Shown: positions 9,060-20,024, numbered from the stretch's first letter. The stretch is 37,500 bases of DNA from Tubiluchus corallicola (GCA_030141605.1 JAQGDQ010000240.1:75001-112500), one strand, 5' to 3'. Notes: generated from the sequence alone by a model not told the origin. Translations and numbers: made by a program.

Positions 9060-11380
9060 GAAAGAGTGAAAGGAAACTCAGTAAACAAGTCGTCTGAACA
9101 GCATGGATATCGATGCTTAGTCTCTTTAAGATATAATGATCTTTTGGATCTTAAATACAGTATATCTTTATGGCGCTTCCGAAACCCTTTTGTTGATTTC
9201 ATTTATAGTTTTCAATATTTCCTTCATTAACATCGAATCTACAAGGTTTGCTATTTCATTGTACTTTTTTCCGTACGATGCGTCTTCTTTTTGCTGGTCA
9301 CCTAATTTCCAGCAAAATGTTTGAGTAATCGCAATGACTGATTCATTATCTACTTAATTACGCCGCTAACTATTAATTGATGGCAACTTAATTACTGTTT
9401 TATTACTAGTAATTAGAGTTCGCTAGTGTTTTAATTAGAAGACGGGAGGCAATGAAATGTTTTATCGTCACAGTAAGACAAGATCTTCGAAAATTGATTT
9501 CAAACTCTGGCGTGCCAATTAAGCATTATAGACCTATTATAGATAATCTACAAGTAGTTAGTTACCAGGTTGTTCGTCTATAAACTGAGTACAACATCTA
9601 ATACCCAGCTAAAGAAACTAGGTAGTAGCATTCTTGGTGTGGAGTATGGGGACTGAATGTTGTCAACACAAAAATAGCTATCTACGTCGAGTAAAATATA
9701 AAGTACTTATAAATCCAATCAAATGAACTAACGAACATTTCGAAAATCTGTAACAGAGGTATTAGGAATGAAGGAGAGATTTCCCATCATGAATTTCCCA
9801 ACGTCCCACAATGCAATTCAGAAGTAGTAACGAGGTTTTGATGCGCGATTCTTATTGAATGAAATTATTCGCCACTGGATTTTTACTCTTTCGTGACAGA
9901 CTGGGAAATTAATACTCGTTTACCACGTCAAGTCTCTTAAAGAAATCTAGTTTGTTGCTGTTTATTTTTTGTCTCTAAGTGACAGGAAAGGATGTCAACA
10001 CTGCTTTGGCAAAAAAGTTCAACAACTAGTGAAACGAAATTGTTGTTATTATTCAGCAGATGTTGCTACTCACAAACGGTTTCCGGTTTATGCGAGGGTT
10101 AGATCGGTCTGCAGCATTTAATCTCGTTTCTAATAGTTTAGAAGACAGAAATTGATTAGATTGTGAAGTTTATTCTTTTCTGACATTAATGGATGTTGTA
10201 AGATTATATTTCCTATTTATTTTCCCATAGTAGATTATTGACATTTTACACGCTAAGACGTCTGAAATTTCTTTCCACGTCCATTTGATGTCACGATGTC
10301 CGGATCCTAGAACCGAGCGGTGCCACTTGGTCAACCAGCAAAAAGATCAATAGGGCATAAGTTGAAAGACGATAAGGGTTGATGGAACCGTGTAGTTGGA
10401 AGAGCAGCTTGATTTTATTTAAATAAAACTCGTAAAGGTCTTATAAACACATATGCACGGCTACTGTGCAAGTGTCAGCCAGCGATTTGTCAGGCGTGAA
10501 ATTACACGTTACATCTAAAGAAGGGGAGAGAGAGAAGGGCCGGGGAATTTCTTTAATTGCTCAAATATTTCAGCGATGTTGCTTCAATGCTATGCCAGCA
10601 GTTACAAGAGCTAACACTTCATGCAGTTCTTTGTAACAAAAGTAAAAGTAAAGTACAAAATTGCAAAAATACTGGTTAATACAGTATTGAAAATTACAAA
10701 AAAGGTCTGCATAGGGTATGTTAACTTTCAAAACTTGACGAATTTTCCACATTCTTTTTCTACTCGACCACCTTTTCCCCAGCAAAACGTTGCCACAAAT
10801 ATTTCCTAAGATTGAAAATGGACAGTTGAAACATTGTAAATGTAAAACGTATTTTCAAGGATTTTACAGATTAGCAAAAAACGTATCAAATGTGACGGGT
10901 CTACAGTATTATTGACTTAATTTTTATTATAGAATTAATTATATATCCATTTGTTAATTAATTAATTATTTGTAATTAACTAGTCTCTATGCATAGAAAC
11001 CACGCTATGTTCTATTACTATGTCGGTATAATAAGCACAACTTTAGAGTTGCTATACACTGGCGGAACATGGTATGGAGAATTCAATTATTCTCTGTTCA
11101 CCAGAGCCGCAGTAACTGGCTTCTCCTTGTCTGCTTGCGTGTGATATCCACGGCTTCATTGTGTGACAAATGGTTGTCCTGTTTTATTGCTTGACATAGT
11201 TTACCAAGTTGTAACAGAGTCGTAAAATTAGTCAGATGAATTACCCAGTGGACTGCTGGTTTTTGTACTTTTTGTGGTCGTGATGTTAGTGAACACAGTA
11301 GACTAAACTCCTTCCCAGTGATATTCTTTAAGGAAATATTAAGGGTGGATTGAAATCAAATCTTAATCACAATAATTTTA
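9060..11380. other. AT-rich non-coding DNA with TAATTA-rich patches
   Basis: No supported gene. Clusters of TTAATTA/TAATTA (homeodomain-core-like) lie at about 9345-9420 and 10915-10985. A GA-rich tract lies at about 10518-10545. The two opposed frames at 10570-10809 overlap and lack splice or coding support. Confidence 0.55.
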
Positions 11381-11390
11381 ATAACTTTTT

Positions 11391-11462
11391 ACATATTGGT
11401 TATTAACAAAACCAATATGTTTGGTTTGGTTTACTGGTTGCATGTTTGGTTTGAAACCAAAC
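11391..11462. repeat. two adjacent perfect hairpins joined by direct repeats
   Basis: ACATATTGGTT (11391-11401) pairs perfectly with AACCAATATGT (11410-11420) over an 8-base loop. GTTTGGTTT (11444-11452) pairs perfectly with AAACCAAAC (11454-11462) around one central base. ATGTTTGGTTTG is repeated at 11418 and 11442, linking the two. Confidence 0.8.
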
Positions 11463-12178
11463 GATTAAAACGTTTTTAAATTTTCAAAAGAGCTAATGAG
11501 CTTCTTTTAATTATGTTACAGAGTTGGTGCGCTACTGTTGTAAAGTTTGGTATCCCACTGGCATGGATTTATGGATAATTGTGTAACTTTCAAAAACGAA
11601 ATTCGCCAGTTCCTAAAGCTACAATAAAACAGCTTAAAAATATTGAGTTCAGTCTACTTACGCTTAAAGCTTTTGTCGCGCTATAAGCCTTATTAGTGTT
11701 ACGTAAAACTAAAAATAGCCAAATCAAGCCGACGGTTTGTGAACTGTTGCAACTACTATGCGTAGCATTCCTATTAGAATTCTTTGATGAGTTATAGACT
11801 GACGGGATCCCTTTAACCTCTGTTTCTGAAACTTCTGTAGTTAAAAACATTCAGTGCTTGGTAAGACTTTGTTAGACCACAGATATCGGCAATTTTTGCG
11901 ACAAAAATGCATGCATAACAGAACTATGTTTCCTTGATCAATATTCTGTCAGTCTAAAAGGGACAGCTCGGGAAACATAGATTTTATGGAACAGATCTGG
12001 AATCTATAAAAGTTTCTTTTGTCAGTAAATTGCGTTTTCGGTTTTTCGTTGATGTGTGACAGTGGCAATCTGCAGAATGAGATTGCTATCTTGTTTCGAA
12101 TGTGCCTAGCATGAAATCGTCTTTGTAGAATTTATAATTTAATGTTTTTTTCTTTTTTTACCTACAATAATTTATTGA
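11463..12178. other. non-coding, no gene seen
   Basis: The 86-codon minus-strand frame at 11590-11850 contains one acceptor-like and one donor-like site (GGCTATTTTTAG and GC|GTAAGTAG), which would give a 47-bp exon. The coding signal is too weak to call. Confidence 0.45.
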
Positions 12179-12192
12179 TTTCAAGCAATATC

Positions 12193-12372
12193 CTGGATTG
12201 GGTGACTGAGTGGTCTAGATTTCGGACTGCAACCACGCAGTTTTGAGTTCGAGTCTAGTGGCTGCAAAAGCCTACATGCTATCGTTGTTTGTGTGTTGCG
12301 TGTTGTGTTGTCGCTAAATAGCCGTTAGAGCCAATGTTGTCTGTTGAAGGAGCGACGTGAATGAGAAGTGTC
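12193..12372 (+). mobile_element. tRNA-derived SINE, with target-site duplication
   Basis: Seen: a polymerase III A box, TGACTGAGTGG, at 12203-12213 (10 of 11 to consensus) and a B box, AGTTCGAGTCT, at 12246-12256 (9 of 11), 43 bp apart as in tRNAs. Between them ACTGC and GCAGT form an anticodon-like stem. About 105 bp of non-tRNA body follow. The 180-bp unit is bracketed by direct repeats TTTCAAGCAATATC (12179-12192) and TTTTAAGCAATATC (12373-12386), 13 of 14 identical, which is the expected target-site duplication. The tRNA-like head resembles the class with an AGTGG D-arm (Ser/Leu type), but the parent tRNA is not certain and the family name is unknown. Confidence 0.72.
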
Positions 12373-12454
12373 TTTTAAGCAATATCTAGATGACAACAGT
12401 AATGTAGTTTAATTTATTCATGTTAAAATTATTTTCTGGAGGCATCCTCACTTT

Positions 12455-12640
12455 TTTCCTTATTTGTTCGTCTATCTCTTCCTTCGTTCAACTTTTCTTT
12501 CCTTCTTCCTTCCTTTAGGTTTCCGTCTGGTCGCACATTTATTTTTGCGTTGTTTGTTTGGTTATTTAATCGTTTCCACGTTCATTTATTAATTTGTTCG
12601 TTTGTTTGTTTGCTATTCACTCATCCTTTCATTTGCCCAC
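12455..12640. repeat. degenerate TTCG/TTTG/TTCC tetranucleotide array
   Basis: Period-4 pyrimidine-rich sequence (TTCCTTCC, TTTGTTTG, TTCGTTTG) in the complementary sense to the arrays at 8.8, 20.8 and 24 kb. Confidence 0.8.
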
Positions 12641-12719
12641 TCATAACGTGAGAATGTTTGGCAAAAGCGTCGGATAAGAATAGAACATTTCACATTTGAA
12701 CGCTTTACTTATTGTCACC

Positions 12720-12740
12720 TGCGCATGCGCACTGCAGTGC
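12720..12740. promoter_or_regulatory. NRF1-like palindrome overlapping a second palindrome
   Basis: TGCGCATGCGCA (12720-12731) is a perfect 12-bp palindrome that fits the NRF1 consensus YGCGCAYGCGCR exactly. It overlaps a second perfect 12-bp palindrome, GCACTGCAGTGC (12729-12740). In animals NRF1 sites mark promoters. This GC-rich spot stands out in AT-rich surroundings. Function is inferred. Confidence 0.45.
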
Positions 12741-12744
12741 AATC

Positions 12745-12864
12745 ATGCCGGTTCTTTTGATGTCCATTGCTTCCCCTGAATCACTCATAGAAGACAAGTA
12801 TTTCCTAATAAGGATGCTTTTATGCTCAAACTTTCTCATGATGCTTCTCTTGCTTATTGTCTAA
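12745..12864 (+). CDS. small ORF, 39 residues, possible membrane microprotein
   Basis: An ATG five bases after the double palindrome opens a 39-codon frame ending in TAA. The first half is MPVLLMSIASPESLIEDK. The second half (residues 19-39) is strongly hydrophobic, with the run MMLLLLIV at the end, so a C-terminal membrane anchor would be predicted. There is no family match and no evidence of expression. The distance to the palindrome is too short for a normal 5' UTR if that is the promoter, so another start upstream or pure chance is likely. Confidence 0.13.
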   Translation: MPVLLMSIASPESLIEDKYFLIRMLLCSNFLMMLLLLIV

Positions 12865-13439
12865 TCTATTTTTCTGCCAGTTACTGTAGCTTTAGAACAG
12901 TCTTATGAGATTTTGTCAATAGAAAGTTTCAAGCCCTCGGCTTATACATGCTATTTAATTGCTCGCAAATGTTGAAATCTGACAGCCGCGATGTTAAAAA
13001 ACTCTTACAAGATGAAACAGCTTTTATTTTTGCTATAGGAAGTTAATAACAAGGCGCTTTGTAACCCCTTCCTCGTAACTGAGTTGAATTCAAATCTGTA
13101 GTGAACGTAAGAGATATGTCTTATGTAAGAACAATATACCTGGAGCAACGGTAAGGCAAACACAGCAGAATAGGATAAGTTATATGGAATGCTTAGTTGG
13201 TTATGCAAATGGTGTGCGCTCGAAGCCATGCACAGATAAAGTATGTTGCTCCAGATAAAATAGGCGTACCGTAAGAAAAAACTTGTAAAACCTTCTGATA
13301 ATAATAGTCATTACTGCTGGTAAATTACTTTGAAATAAATAACCCCTAACTTCTTCGGTTTTTGCTAGATGGCTTACAAATAAATGTCTTGAACGAAAAA
13401 GCACGTGCAAACAGCTATTAAAAAGCACTAATACCTAAT

Positions 13440-15010
13440 TCAGTCTGACAGCCTCTGTCAAAGAGCACGTCAGCCATTGAGGCATAAGCAATTACGTGGC
13501 GTCATCTACTGTTGAGTAAGTGAAGTGGGGGAGCTAGTTTTGCTCATATAAATCAGCTTTGATTGACTCTTCCTATTTGGAGCAGCCCTACAGGAGGTCT
13601 CCCAGAACATTTTTTATGTAAATATTTTAAATGGCCAAAAACAAATTATATGTGTATAAAAGTTTTAGATATGAATGACAGTTATACATTAAAAGTACAA
13701 TAATTTGGTCGCTATAACTGCATATTGATTAACAAACTAGCTGCGAAGAGCGCCATTCGAATATTAGTAAGCAGCATTGGTAATTACGTAAACGCAGTTC
13801 GTTATTCTATAGAACATTTGAACCATTGCTATCTATCCATCTTTTTACGCTGACTGGTTAATTCGCCGAAGATCAAAAATCTATATTGACGATTAACTTA
13901 TCTCTAAAATATTCCGCACAATCCATTTCTGCATTTCGAATTAAGCGAGCCTCTCACCCTCTTCTGTTTCAGTTTATGCAAAAGTAAGAAACTTGAATAT
14001 GATATACGTATGTTGTGAAAGTGAAGTAAATAATTCAGTAATAATTAGATCTTAGATACTTGGGATTAACAATGTTTTGCCATTAAAAAGCCGAAAATAG
14101 TAGTAGTATGAACGCGGTTTATGAAAAACTGCTGATAGAACAAAATAGTTTTCTAATAGCTTTGGAGATGGGAAAAGGTTATGAAAAGGAACAAAGTCGG
14201 ACGGAATGGAACAAAACATGTTGAGCTCCGAATGGCTAATAGTAAGAGGTGTAGTACTTTCTTCAATTCGTAAAGTTAAATAGTTTATTAGTGTTCGCTG
14301 TTGTAAGGCGTAACTAATATTGTTAGTATACTAGCATTTTACAACGTACAATGTGTGGTTTATTTTAATACATTAATAAACAAATTTTCAATAAGTTTTA
14401 AACAAAAAAAAAATTATTTAGCAAAGGACGCTAGAGAGAATCACGTATTCAGTTTATGACCTTTGACCAATACTTATTGTAAATTTTGCAAAAGTGGCTG
14501 ATGTAGCTGTTATGGTTTGGAACTTGGCAGCACTCATTTTATAACGTGATAAAATTAATCGTGCGTGTTACACGTGCAACAAACATTACAATTATGGTCC
14601 GTTGATAGACTGGTCTTGATCTTATACTCACAAAAAATTATGTGCAACTAACTTGAAATCTGCTGACTAAAAAGCAGCTTTATAAGTCAACGCCTGATAC
14701 GAGAACTACAAATAAATGATGGAAGCAAAATTTGTTGTAAAGCAACACCCACTTACAAAATAACAAAAAGCCATATACGTCGGTATTATTTGGTTTTAAA
14801 CTGCCAAGGTCAATCAATTTTAACAACTATTAAATTTTTATTTTAAAATAAATTTGTTTGGCATTCTTTTGGGGTATCAACAAAATATCTTGGCACTAAG
14901 TTTCACATTGCAGACTAAACATTCCTTTGTTTAAGAACAGAGAACACCAATTATTTTGACTCTTTCAAGTCGTTCAAATGTAATATTTTAATATGGGATC
15001 TCTGTTTCTA
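13440..15010. other. non-coding, no gene seen
   Basis: AT-rich. It holds a poly(A) run near 14404 behind AATAAACAAA-type sequence (14376), possibly a retroposed 3' end. The two minus-strand frames just upstream (13005-13428) have no splice or composition support. Confidence 0.5.
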
Positions 15011-15021
15011 CAGCCACTTAC

Positions 15022-15066
15022 CTTGTGCTCTCCTATAATTTCCGTATAGAAGTTTAGTAAATCCAT
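15022..15066 (-). CDS. weak candidate initial coding exon
   Basis: A perfect donor (CAAG|GTAAGT) closes a 15-codon frame that starts at ATG and encodes MDLLNFYTEIIGEHK. An in-frame TGA lies two codons upstream, so this ATG would be the true start. It is too short for composition statistics. It lies on the same strand as the candidates at 16.0-18.6 kb. Confidence 0.14.
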
Positions 15067-15486
15067 GATTCACGTGCGTAAAATTCTGCTTAATGTTGTA
15101 GCTCAGCCCCAAAAATATGCGCGTGTGTTGAGTGTCAATATTCATCAGGCCTAGAACGCTATAACTCTGGTAGCCGTTGATAGCAACTCGAAGTAATAAC
15201 TGTGTTGCTCAAGATACTCAAAGGAAACTACAAGCTCAACTTAGTTTTGACACCTAAGAGTCTGGCAAGAATCTGGGGAATTGCGTACGACAATTTGACC
15301 AAAAAATAAAAATGAAAGAGCGCACTTTCAATATCAATAGCCTGCAGTTTTCGTGTGCAACAGCAATTGCATGTTTAACTATCTCATTACATTACAATAA
15401 AAATCCCTATCACAAAATATGAAGTACATAGCACATGACGTTCCCGGTACATATTATAGATTTGTGGAGAGAAATTAGTTTGTGTA

Positions 15487-15503
15487 CTCACTACGGTAGT
15501 GAG
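15487..15503. repeat. 17-bp perfect palindrome (8-bp arms)
   Basis: CTCACTAC, one central G, GTAGTGAG. It lies 17 bp upstream of the duplicated CRE-like element. Confidence 0.85.
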
Positions 15504-15519
15504 AACCCCTTCCCAAAAT

Positions 15520-15601
15520 ACGTGACGTAAGTACGACGTGACGCAAGTGTCACACACCCAATCCGGTGGTGGCTGCAGAACTCATCACCCTTGTATATAT
15601 A
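15520..15601 (+). promoter_or_regulatory. possible promoter: two CRE-like sites, CCAAT, TATA
   Basis: ACGTGACGTAAGT (15520-15532) and ACGTGACGCAAGT (15536-15548) differ at one base and are 16 bp apart. TGACGTAA is a CREB/ATF or PAR-bZIP type site. A CCAAT lies near 15558 and TATATATA near 15594. The order and spacing fit a plus-strand promoter. The first ATG about 50 bp past the TATA (15650) opens only a 41-codon frame, so a coding target is not evident. Confidence 0.25.
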
Positions 15602-16039
15602 CTACGCTTATTATATTTCATTGTTATTACTTGTACAGCATCAGAGTCATGTTACTTATGTTGGGATCCGAGCACAAATTGACAAGCCATACATGCTCTT
15701 GCTTAGAGCTTAGAAAAGCAGTGCAGGAACACATAAGAATCCGTAAAGGAAAATTCAGAACTATCTTCGTTTAAAAAATCTAGAGATTGTTTTAGATGGA
15801 CGTCGCACTTTTTTCGCTTATATTCTGGCCTTGTCCTTGAAGGCATATTTCTCGGAGGCAGGATTGCAAAGTGTACAGCGAAGCAGGAAGACAAGTGCAT
15901 TCCACGTGCTGTTAACATTTACAAACGCAAAACATGTAAACTGGCTGGCCCTAATCCTCCGCACATGTTCTTAACTAAAGGCTGTATCACATAGGATGGG
16001 GGACAATCCTGGCTTAGTAAAGATCATTGCATGACTTAC

Positions 16040-16162
16040 CCAGCGATATTGGCACAAAGTACAAACTTGGTTTGGAAGCCCGTTTGTGGTGAAAGTAGCG
16101 GTGGTAATGTTGCGGGTTTGTTGTTGCTGCCATAACTGTTGTTGTTTCCGCAGCAGCTACTA
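16040..16162 (-). CDS. weak candidate exon, Q/N/T-rich
   Basis: The donor is strong (GCTGG|GTAAGTCAT) and the acceptor moderate (ATTGCAATAG, with alternatives every 3 bp). All three frames are open; the best two encode a Q-rich (LWQQQQTRNITTATFTTNG) or an N/S-rich peptide. The segment is rich in CAA/CAG/AAC triplets, so a trinucleotide repeat rather than an exon may explain the open frames. Confidence 0.15.
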
Positions 16163-16879
16163 CTATTGCAATAATGTAAATACAGTAATTTGTTAACTGT
16201 CACTAAAGTCTTTTGAAATAACAAGAAAATTTAGACTTTAAATTTTTTATTAAAAGAAGCTTTAAATTTGCAATGAACCTAAAGACCAGTCACGTCCTTA
16301 AATCTTAAATGTGAATTGATAAACATTTGTTTCAGATCAGCTCGGCGCACCTAACTTTGTCATGTACCGGTAAGATGGAAAATATGTTATTATAAACTGC
16401 AAAGGAAATGAAGTAATTATTAGAAAACACATTTCTGCCGAGGCTATGTATGCGACGTTCGATAAAGGAGACTTTTCATTTGGTACAGTTAAAATATATC
16501 ATAAGTTCGGACATTCTTAGCTATGAAGCCAAATAGCCAAAATAATTTCTAAAAATTCGTTTCGCTATAAATACCATATCTATTTGTCTTGCTATTTTTT
16601 TAATACACCTTGCCCAATTTGATTATATGTACCCTCGTCCGTTTTATTACTCTAGTTTCAACTTTTCGTGCGCAGAACTAAAACGAAACTCAACTCAGAC
16701 GGTGTTTTCTACCGCCTTTAGGCAATAGTTTAACTCAGAAAACATTTCTGTTTTGATTTTCAATGTGTTTCTTCTAATGAGCAGAATGTAGTAAACGTCG
16801 AGAAAAATGTGGCAATTATCCAGGAAATATGGAAAGGGCAGCCGAGTGCTCGCTTTGCAAAGCGTCTGATGAAATAACC

Positions 16880-16955
16880 TGTTGACCTTAGAATTGAACC
16901 AGGGAAATTCATTACAAATGGTCGTTATACCAGTTGTGAATCCATCGTCTATCAG
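16880..16955 (-). mobile_element. tRNA-like SINE relic
   Basis: On the minus strand a D-arm-like ACTGGTATAACGAC is followed about 30 bp later by a B box, GGTTCAATTCT (9 of 11). The order and spacing fit a tRNA-derived SINE head or decayed tRNA. The A box is poor and the T stem has mismatches, so it would not be a working tRNA. No target-site duplication was identified. Confidence 0.33.
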
Positions 16956-17039
16956 AACTCGGTACCATCAGAAACACATTCTAGTTATTAACTTAGCTAC
17001 GCTAAACATTTTATTACTTAATTCATTTTTGATTAACAA

Positions 17040-17125
17040 GCGTATAATTACTTAATTACATAATTAGAACATGAATATCGAATCCTCAATAGGCCTAATT
17101 ATTAAATATATAGGCCTACATGCTG
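17040..17125. other. AT-rich patch with two TAGGCCTA palindromes
   Basis: TAGGCCTA occurs at 17090-17097 and 17111-17118, 21 bp apart, in TTAATTA-rich sequence. No gene is assigned. The 80-codon plus frame at 17239-17481 that follows lacks supporting signals. Confidence 0.6.
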
Positions 17126-17714
17126 CTAAGTTACAATCGAAATAGCCTTTCAACAAAGACCAGAAGACATGGAAGAGGTGTATAAACTCGTACAGAGGCT
17201 GAGAGAAAAGGAAGACACGTCACCAGTATGACTTATATATGTCTTTCTGTCCTGCAACACAAACCAGATTTGTAAAAATGCTACTGGTCTATGAATCTTA
17301 TGCTAATAACCACAATACCGCAAGTAAACAAACGTGTATATATTATTTCACCGAATCTCAAAAACCTCTAACACCTGGTAACAGTATTATTATGTATTTT
17401 TCCGCATTACTAGCATTATTAGGCGAAAAACTGTTAAAACTAATAATGTTTTACACACCGAAAAATACCTTGGCCATATAGGTTTTGATGCTTATTGTGA
17501 TAATGCCGATGTACATATTCCAAAATCAACTGCAGTTGTTTTACATAAGGTTGAATAATTTAATTAGAAAGTTTGTAAATTGTGTAATGCTTGTAAAACG
17601 GGTATTCTTTTGTTGTATCGGTGTGTGAATCAAGTGTAACTTAGGAATTATTAGAAAGCTAATATTGGTTTTCAAACATTTTTTATACCCCTCTGGTAGA
17701 TGAGCATCACTTAC

Positions 17715-17757
17715 GTGCGCGCAGAATACTCGCCTCACTGAATGTCTGTTTCAGCGC
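17715..17757 (-). CDS. candidate small internal exon
   Basis: Both splice sites are good: acceptor TAACTTGTTTTCAG and donor GCAC|GTAAGTGA. Only one of three frames is open across the 43 bp; it encodes ALKQTFSEASILRA. G or C fills 8 of 14 third positions. On phase it could follow the 18547-18606 candidate (which ends on a codon boundary) directly. The length is short and the family unknown. Confidence 0.24.
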
Positions 17758-17759
17758 CT

Positions 17760-18090
17760 GAAAACAAGTTATCATTCAATATTCAATATGTTAGAGCTTT
17801 CTGATGCGAGATATAGGTCTACAGTTATACGATGCTCGAGTCATATTTAGTGGATATGTATTTTAAGTAACCGTCATAATTTGTAATATGTGTATTTGTC
17901 AAAAATGAATGTTAGATGTTAACAAATACATAATCATGCAAATTACCAACCCAACCACTATTACAATTACCTTAGATGTGCTGTGGATTTATTTATAATG
18001 TTTTCATATATTTCTTTTATATTTTATAATTGTGTAGTTAGTGCTATAGTTCGCTTTAATGAACTGAAATAAAACTATAAATTTGAACTA
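17760..18090. other. AT-rich sequence ending in a possible retroposon tail
   Basis: The stretch ends with AATAAAACTATAAATTTGAAC near 18068, reminiscent of a 3' UTR or retroelement end. No target-site duplication or body could be recognised. Confidence 0.3.
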
Positions 18091-18546
18091 AAATTAAATG
18101 TGAAACGTTTAACTGATACTCTCTTTTGAAAGATGAAACGCTTGTTGGCAACTGATTAAATTAATGCAACAACTAAGATAACGCTGATGTCTGAGTGGAG
18201 CGATAGAAAGAACAGCTAAATTTACTTTCGATGAGAGGAAACAACATGAGTAAGGTTGGCTTTTGAAAAAGCAGTTTTTATGTCCGAAAAAGCTGAAAGC
18301 TCGGATTCCACTTAAGGCTAGTTGCAGGCAAAGAGGAGGAAGTGATTGCAAGAATAAGAATTATTTGAAAAGCAGAAATACCAAAGAAATGAAATACTCT
18401 TACTCATTTCTTAATATAAAAACGCCCCACTTTGCACATTGTACCCACGTGCAAAACAACTTTTAATCAATGTGTCACTGTGTACTACTATTGAAAAAAA
18501 TTTAAATGAAGTGCCAATTAATAAAAACCAACTAATCAGAACTTAC

Positions 18547-18606
18547 ATCGAATATAATCGTATCCATATCCACAATTCGACGTCCGTCGGCTGTAAACTC
18601 CATCAT
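18547..18606 (-). CDS. candidate initial or internal exon
   Basis: A strong donor (TCGAT|GTAAGTTCT) ends a frame that from a double ATG encodes 20 codons, beginning MMEFTADGRRIVDMD and ending TIIFD, on a codon boundary. An acceptor-like GAGTTTACAG lies inside and would allow a shorter internal exon from 18590. All three frames are open in that shorter part. The family is not recognised. Confidence 0.18.
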
Positions 18607-19039
18607 TTTGCAATTAGAGCTTATCGCGCATTACCACGTTTCCTCTATACAAACCGTACAAGTGCATGTGTTGTAGATCATAGAGCTTAGAAGCAGTCTA
18701 AAATGATGACCTTCTGGTCACGTGGTAATACAGGAAGCCTTGGTAAGAAAATTTGGGAAGATTCCTACTGGGGCATACAATACCAGCTCATCGTAAAACT
18801 TCCTTTGAAAAATCTTTCTCATTTTAGCTCGGAAAAGCGAAAAAACTTCTTTCGATGTTGAACAATAATCTTGGGTTATTAATGGAGCCATTAATTTTAA
18901 TTTAGCCTAGCTTTGCTACTAAAGAAGAAGGAGTTCGGACAATAAACGACCAAAACTAAATTAAGTTCTAAGAGTTCTAGTTATAGCCGATGGTAGGAGT
19001 TCACTGAAAAGTACAGTAACGGATCATCGGAAAGTACAG

Positions 19040-19620
19040 CAAAGCAAAAACATCAACAACTACACCACTACTATCACTGCTAAAACATCAACAACTACAC
19101 CACTACTATCACTGCTAAAACATCAACAACTGCAACAGCACCGGCTACTGCAGTAATTACGGTACAGTAACAGAAAAACGATAACGACATTAACAACAAG
19201 AACAACAGCAACAGTAACAGAAGCAGCAAGAGCAGCAGCACCATCAATAGAAATAGATGCAACGGCAGCAATAGAAATAGTAACAACAGAAGAAATCAGA
19301 AATGATAATGACTGCAAAAACGGAAACAGCAAAACAACGGCAGTAGCTGTGTGTAATGATAGAACAGCATCAGGGCAATGGCAAAACATGGCATGACATG
19401 GCAAAACAAGAGTAGTGTTATAAAGAAATTAACAATAGCCGTAACAGTGACAATATCAAGCCGCAGCAACAGTGGCGTCGCAGCGACCATCACAACAGCA
19501 AAGGAACAAAATGGAAATAGTTACAACACTGACAACAGAAAAAGGAAAAGAAAAAGAAAAAACTGAATGATAAGAAAGAGGACAAAAACTAAAAACAACG
19601 AGACTGATAGCGATAGCAAT
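19040..19620. repeat. degenerate AAC/AGC/ACA trinucleotide array
   Basis: Period-3 sequence built of CAA, CAG, AAC, AGC and later GAA/AAG units. Its minus strand gives poly-leucine frames (19095-19286, 19123-19404, 19296-19493) that are artefacts of the repeat. ATGGCAAAACA is repeated 20 bp apart near 19378. Confidence 0.88.
19051..19131. repeat. perfect 35-bp tandem duplication
   Basis: 19051-19085 and 19086-19120 are identical 35-bp units starting CATCAACAACTACACC; a third unit continues for 11 bp. Identity in a region that is otherwise strongly degenerate points to a recent duplication, or an assembly artefact. Confidence 0.96.
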
Positions 19621-20024
19621 AATAGCAACAAAGTCACTTGTAATTCAGAGACGTTGATCTTAGCAAGAACTGCAAATTTCATCTAATGTAATTATATTTC
19701 GCTGGTTACATGTATTTTCACCAAATATTTATGCTCTTACCCAAAACTTGGCTGAAGTTTATTCAAGTTTTTCATTCTTAAAGCAATAAACTTTTTCAAA
19801 GTGCAACTAGGTGAAGTTTGCTTTTACTGTTTCGCAAAGATTGAAAATGAGTTTTTTTATATAAAAACATATAATCGGTAAAGCTTTCAAAATCAAAACA
19901 TTTATTGTACAACGTGGCACAAACAACAAACCGAATGGTGGGAAGTAGTACATTCTGTTTATAAAATATTGTAGAATATTTAGTTCAGCACTTTGTTTGT
20001 TAATCAGGTAAAAAAACTGAGGTA

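Noticed and set aside
17239-18090. Region as a decayed LINE coding segment
   Set aside because: No reverse transcriptase or endonuclease motif could be recognised in any frame. Only the AATAAA-containing end is suggestive.
19095-19493. Leucine-rich minus-strand frames
   Set aside because: Poly-Leu comes from the CAG/CAA/AAC trinucleotide array; there is no other coding evidence.
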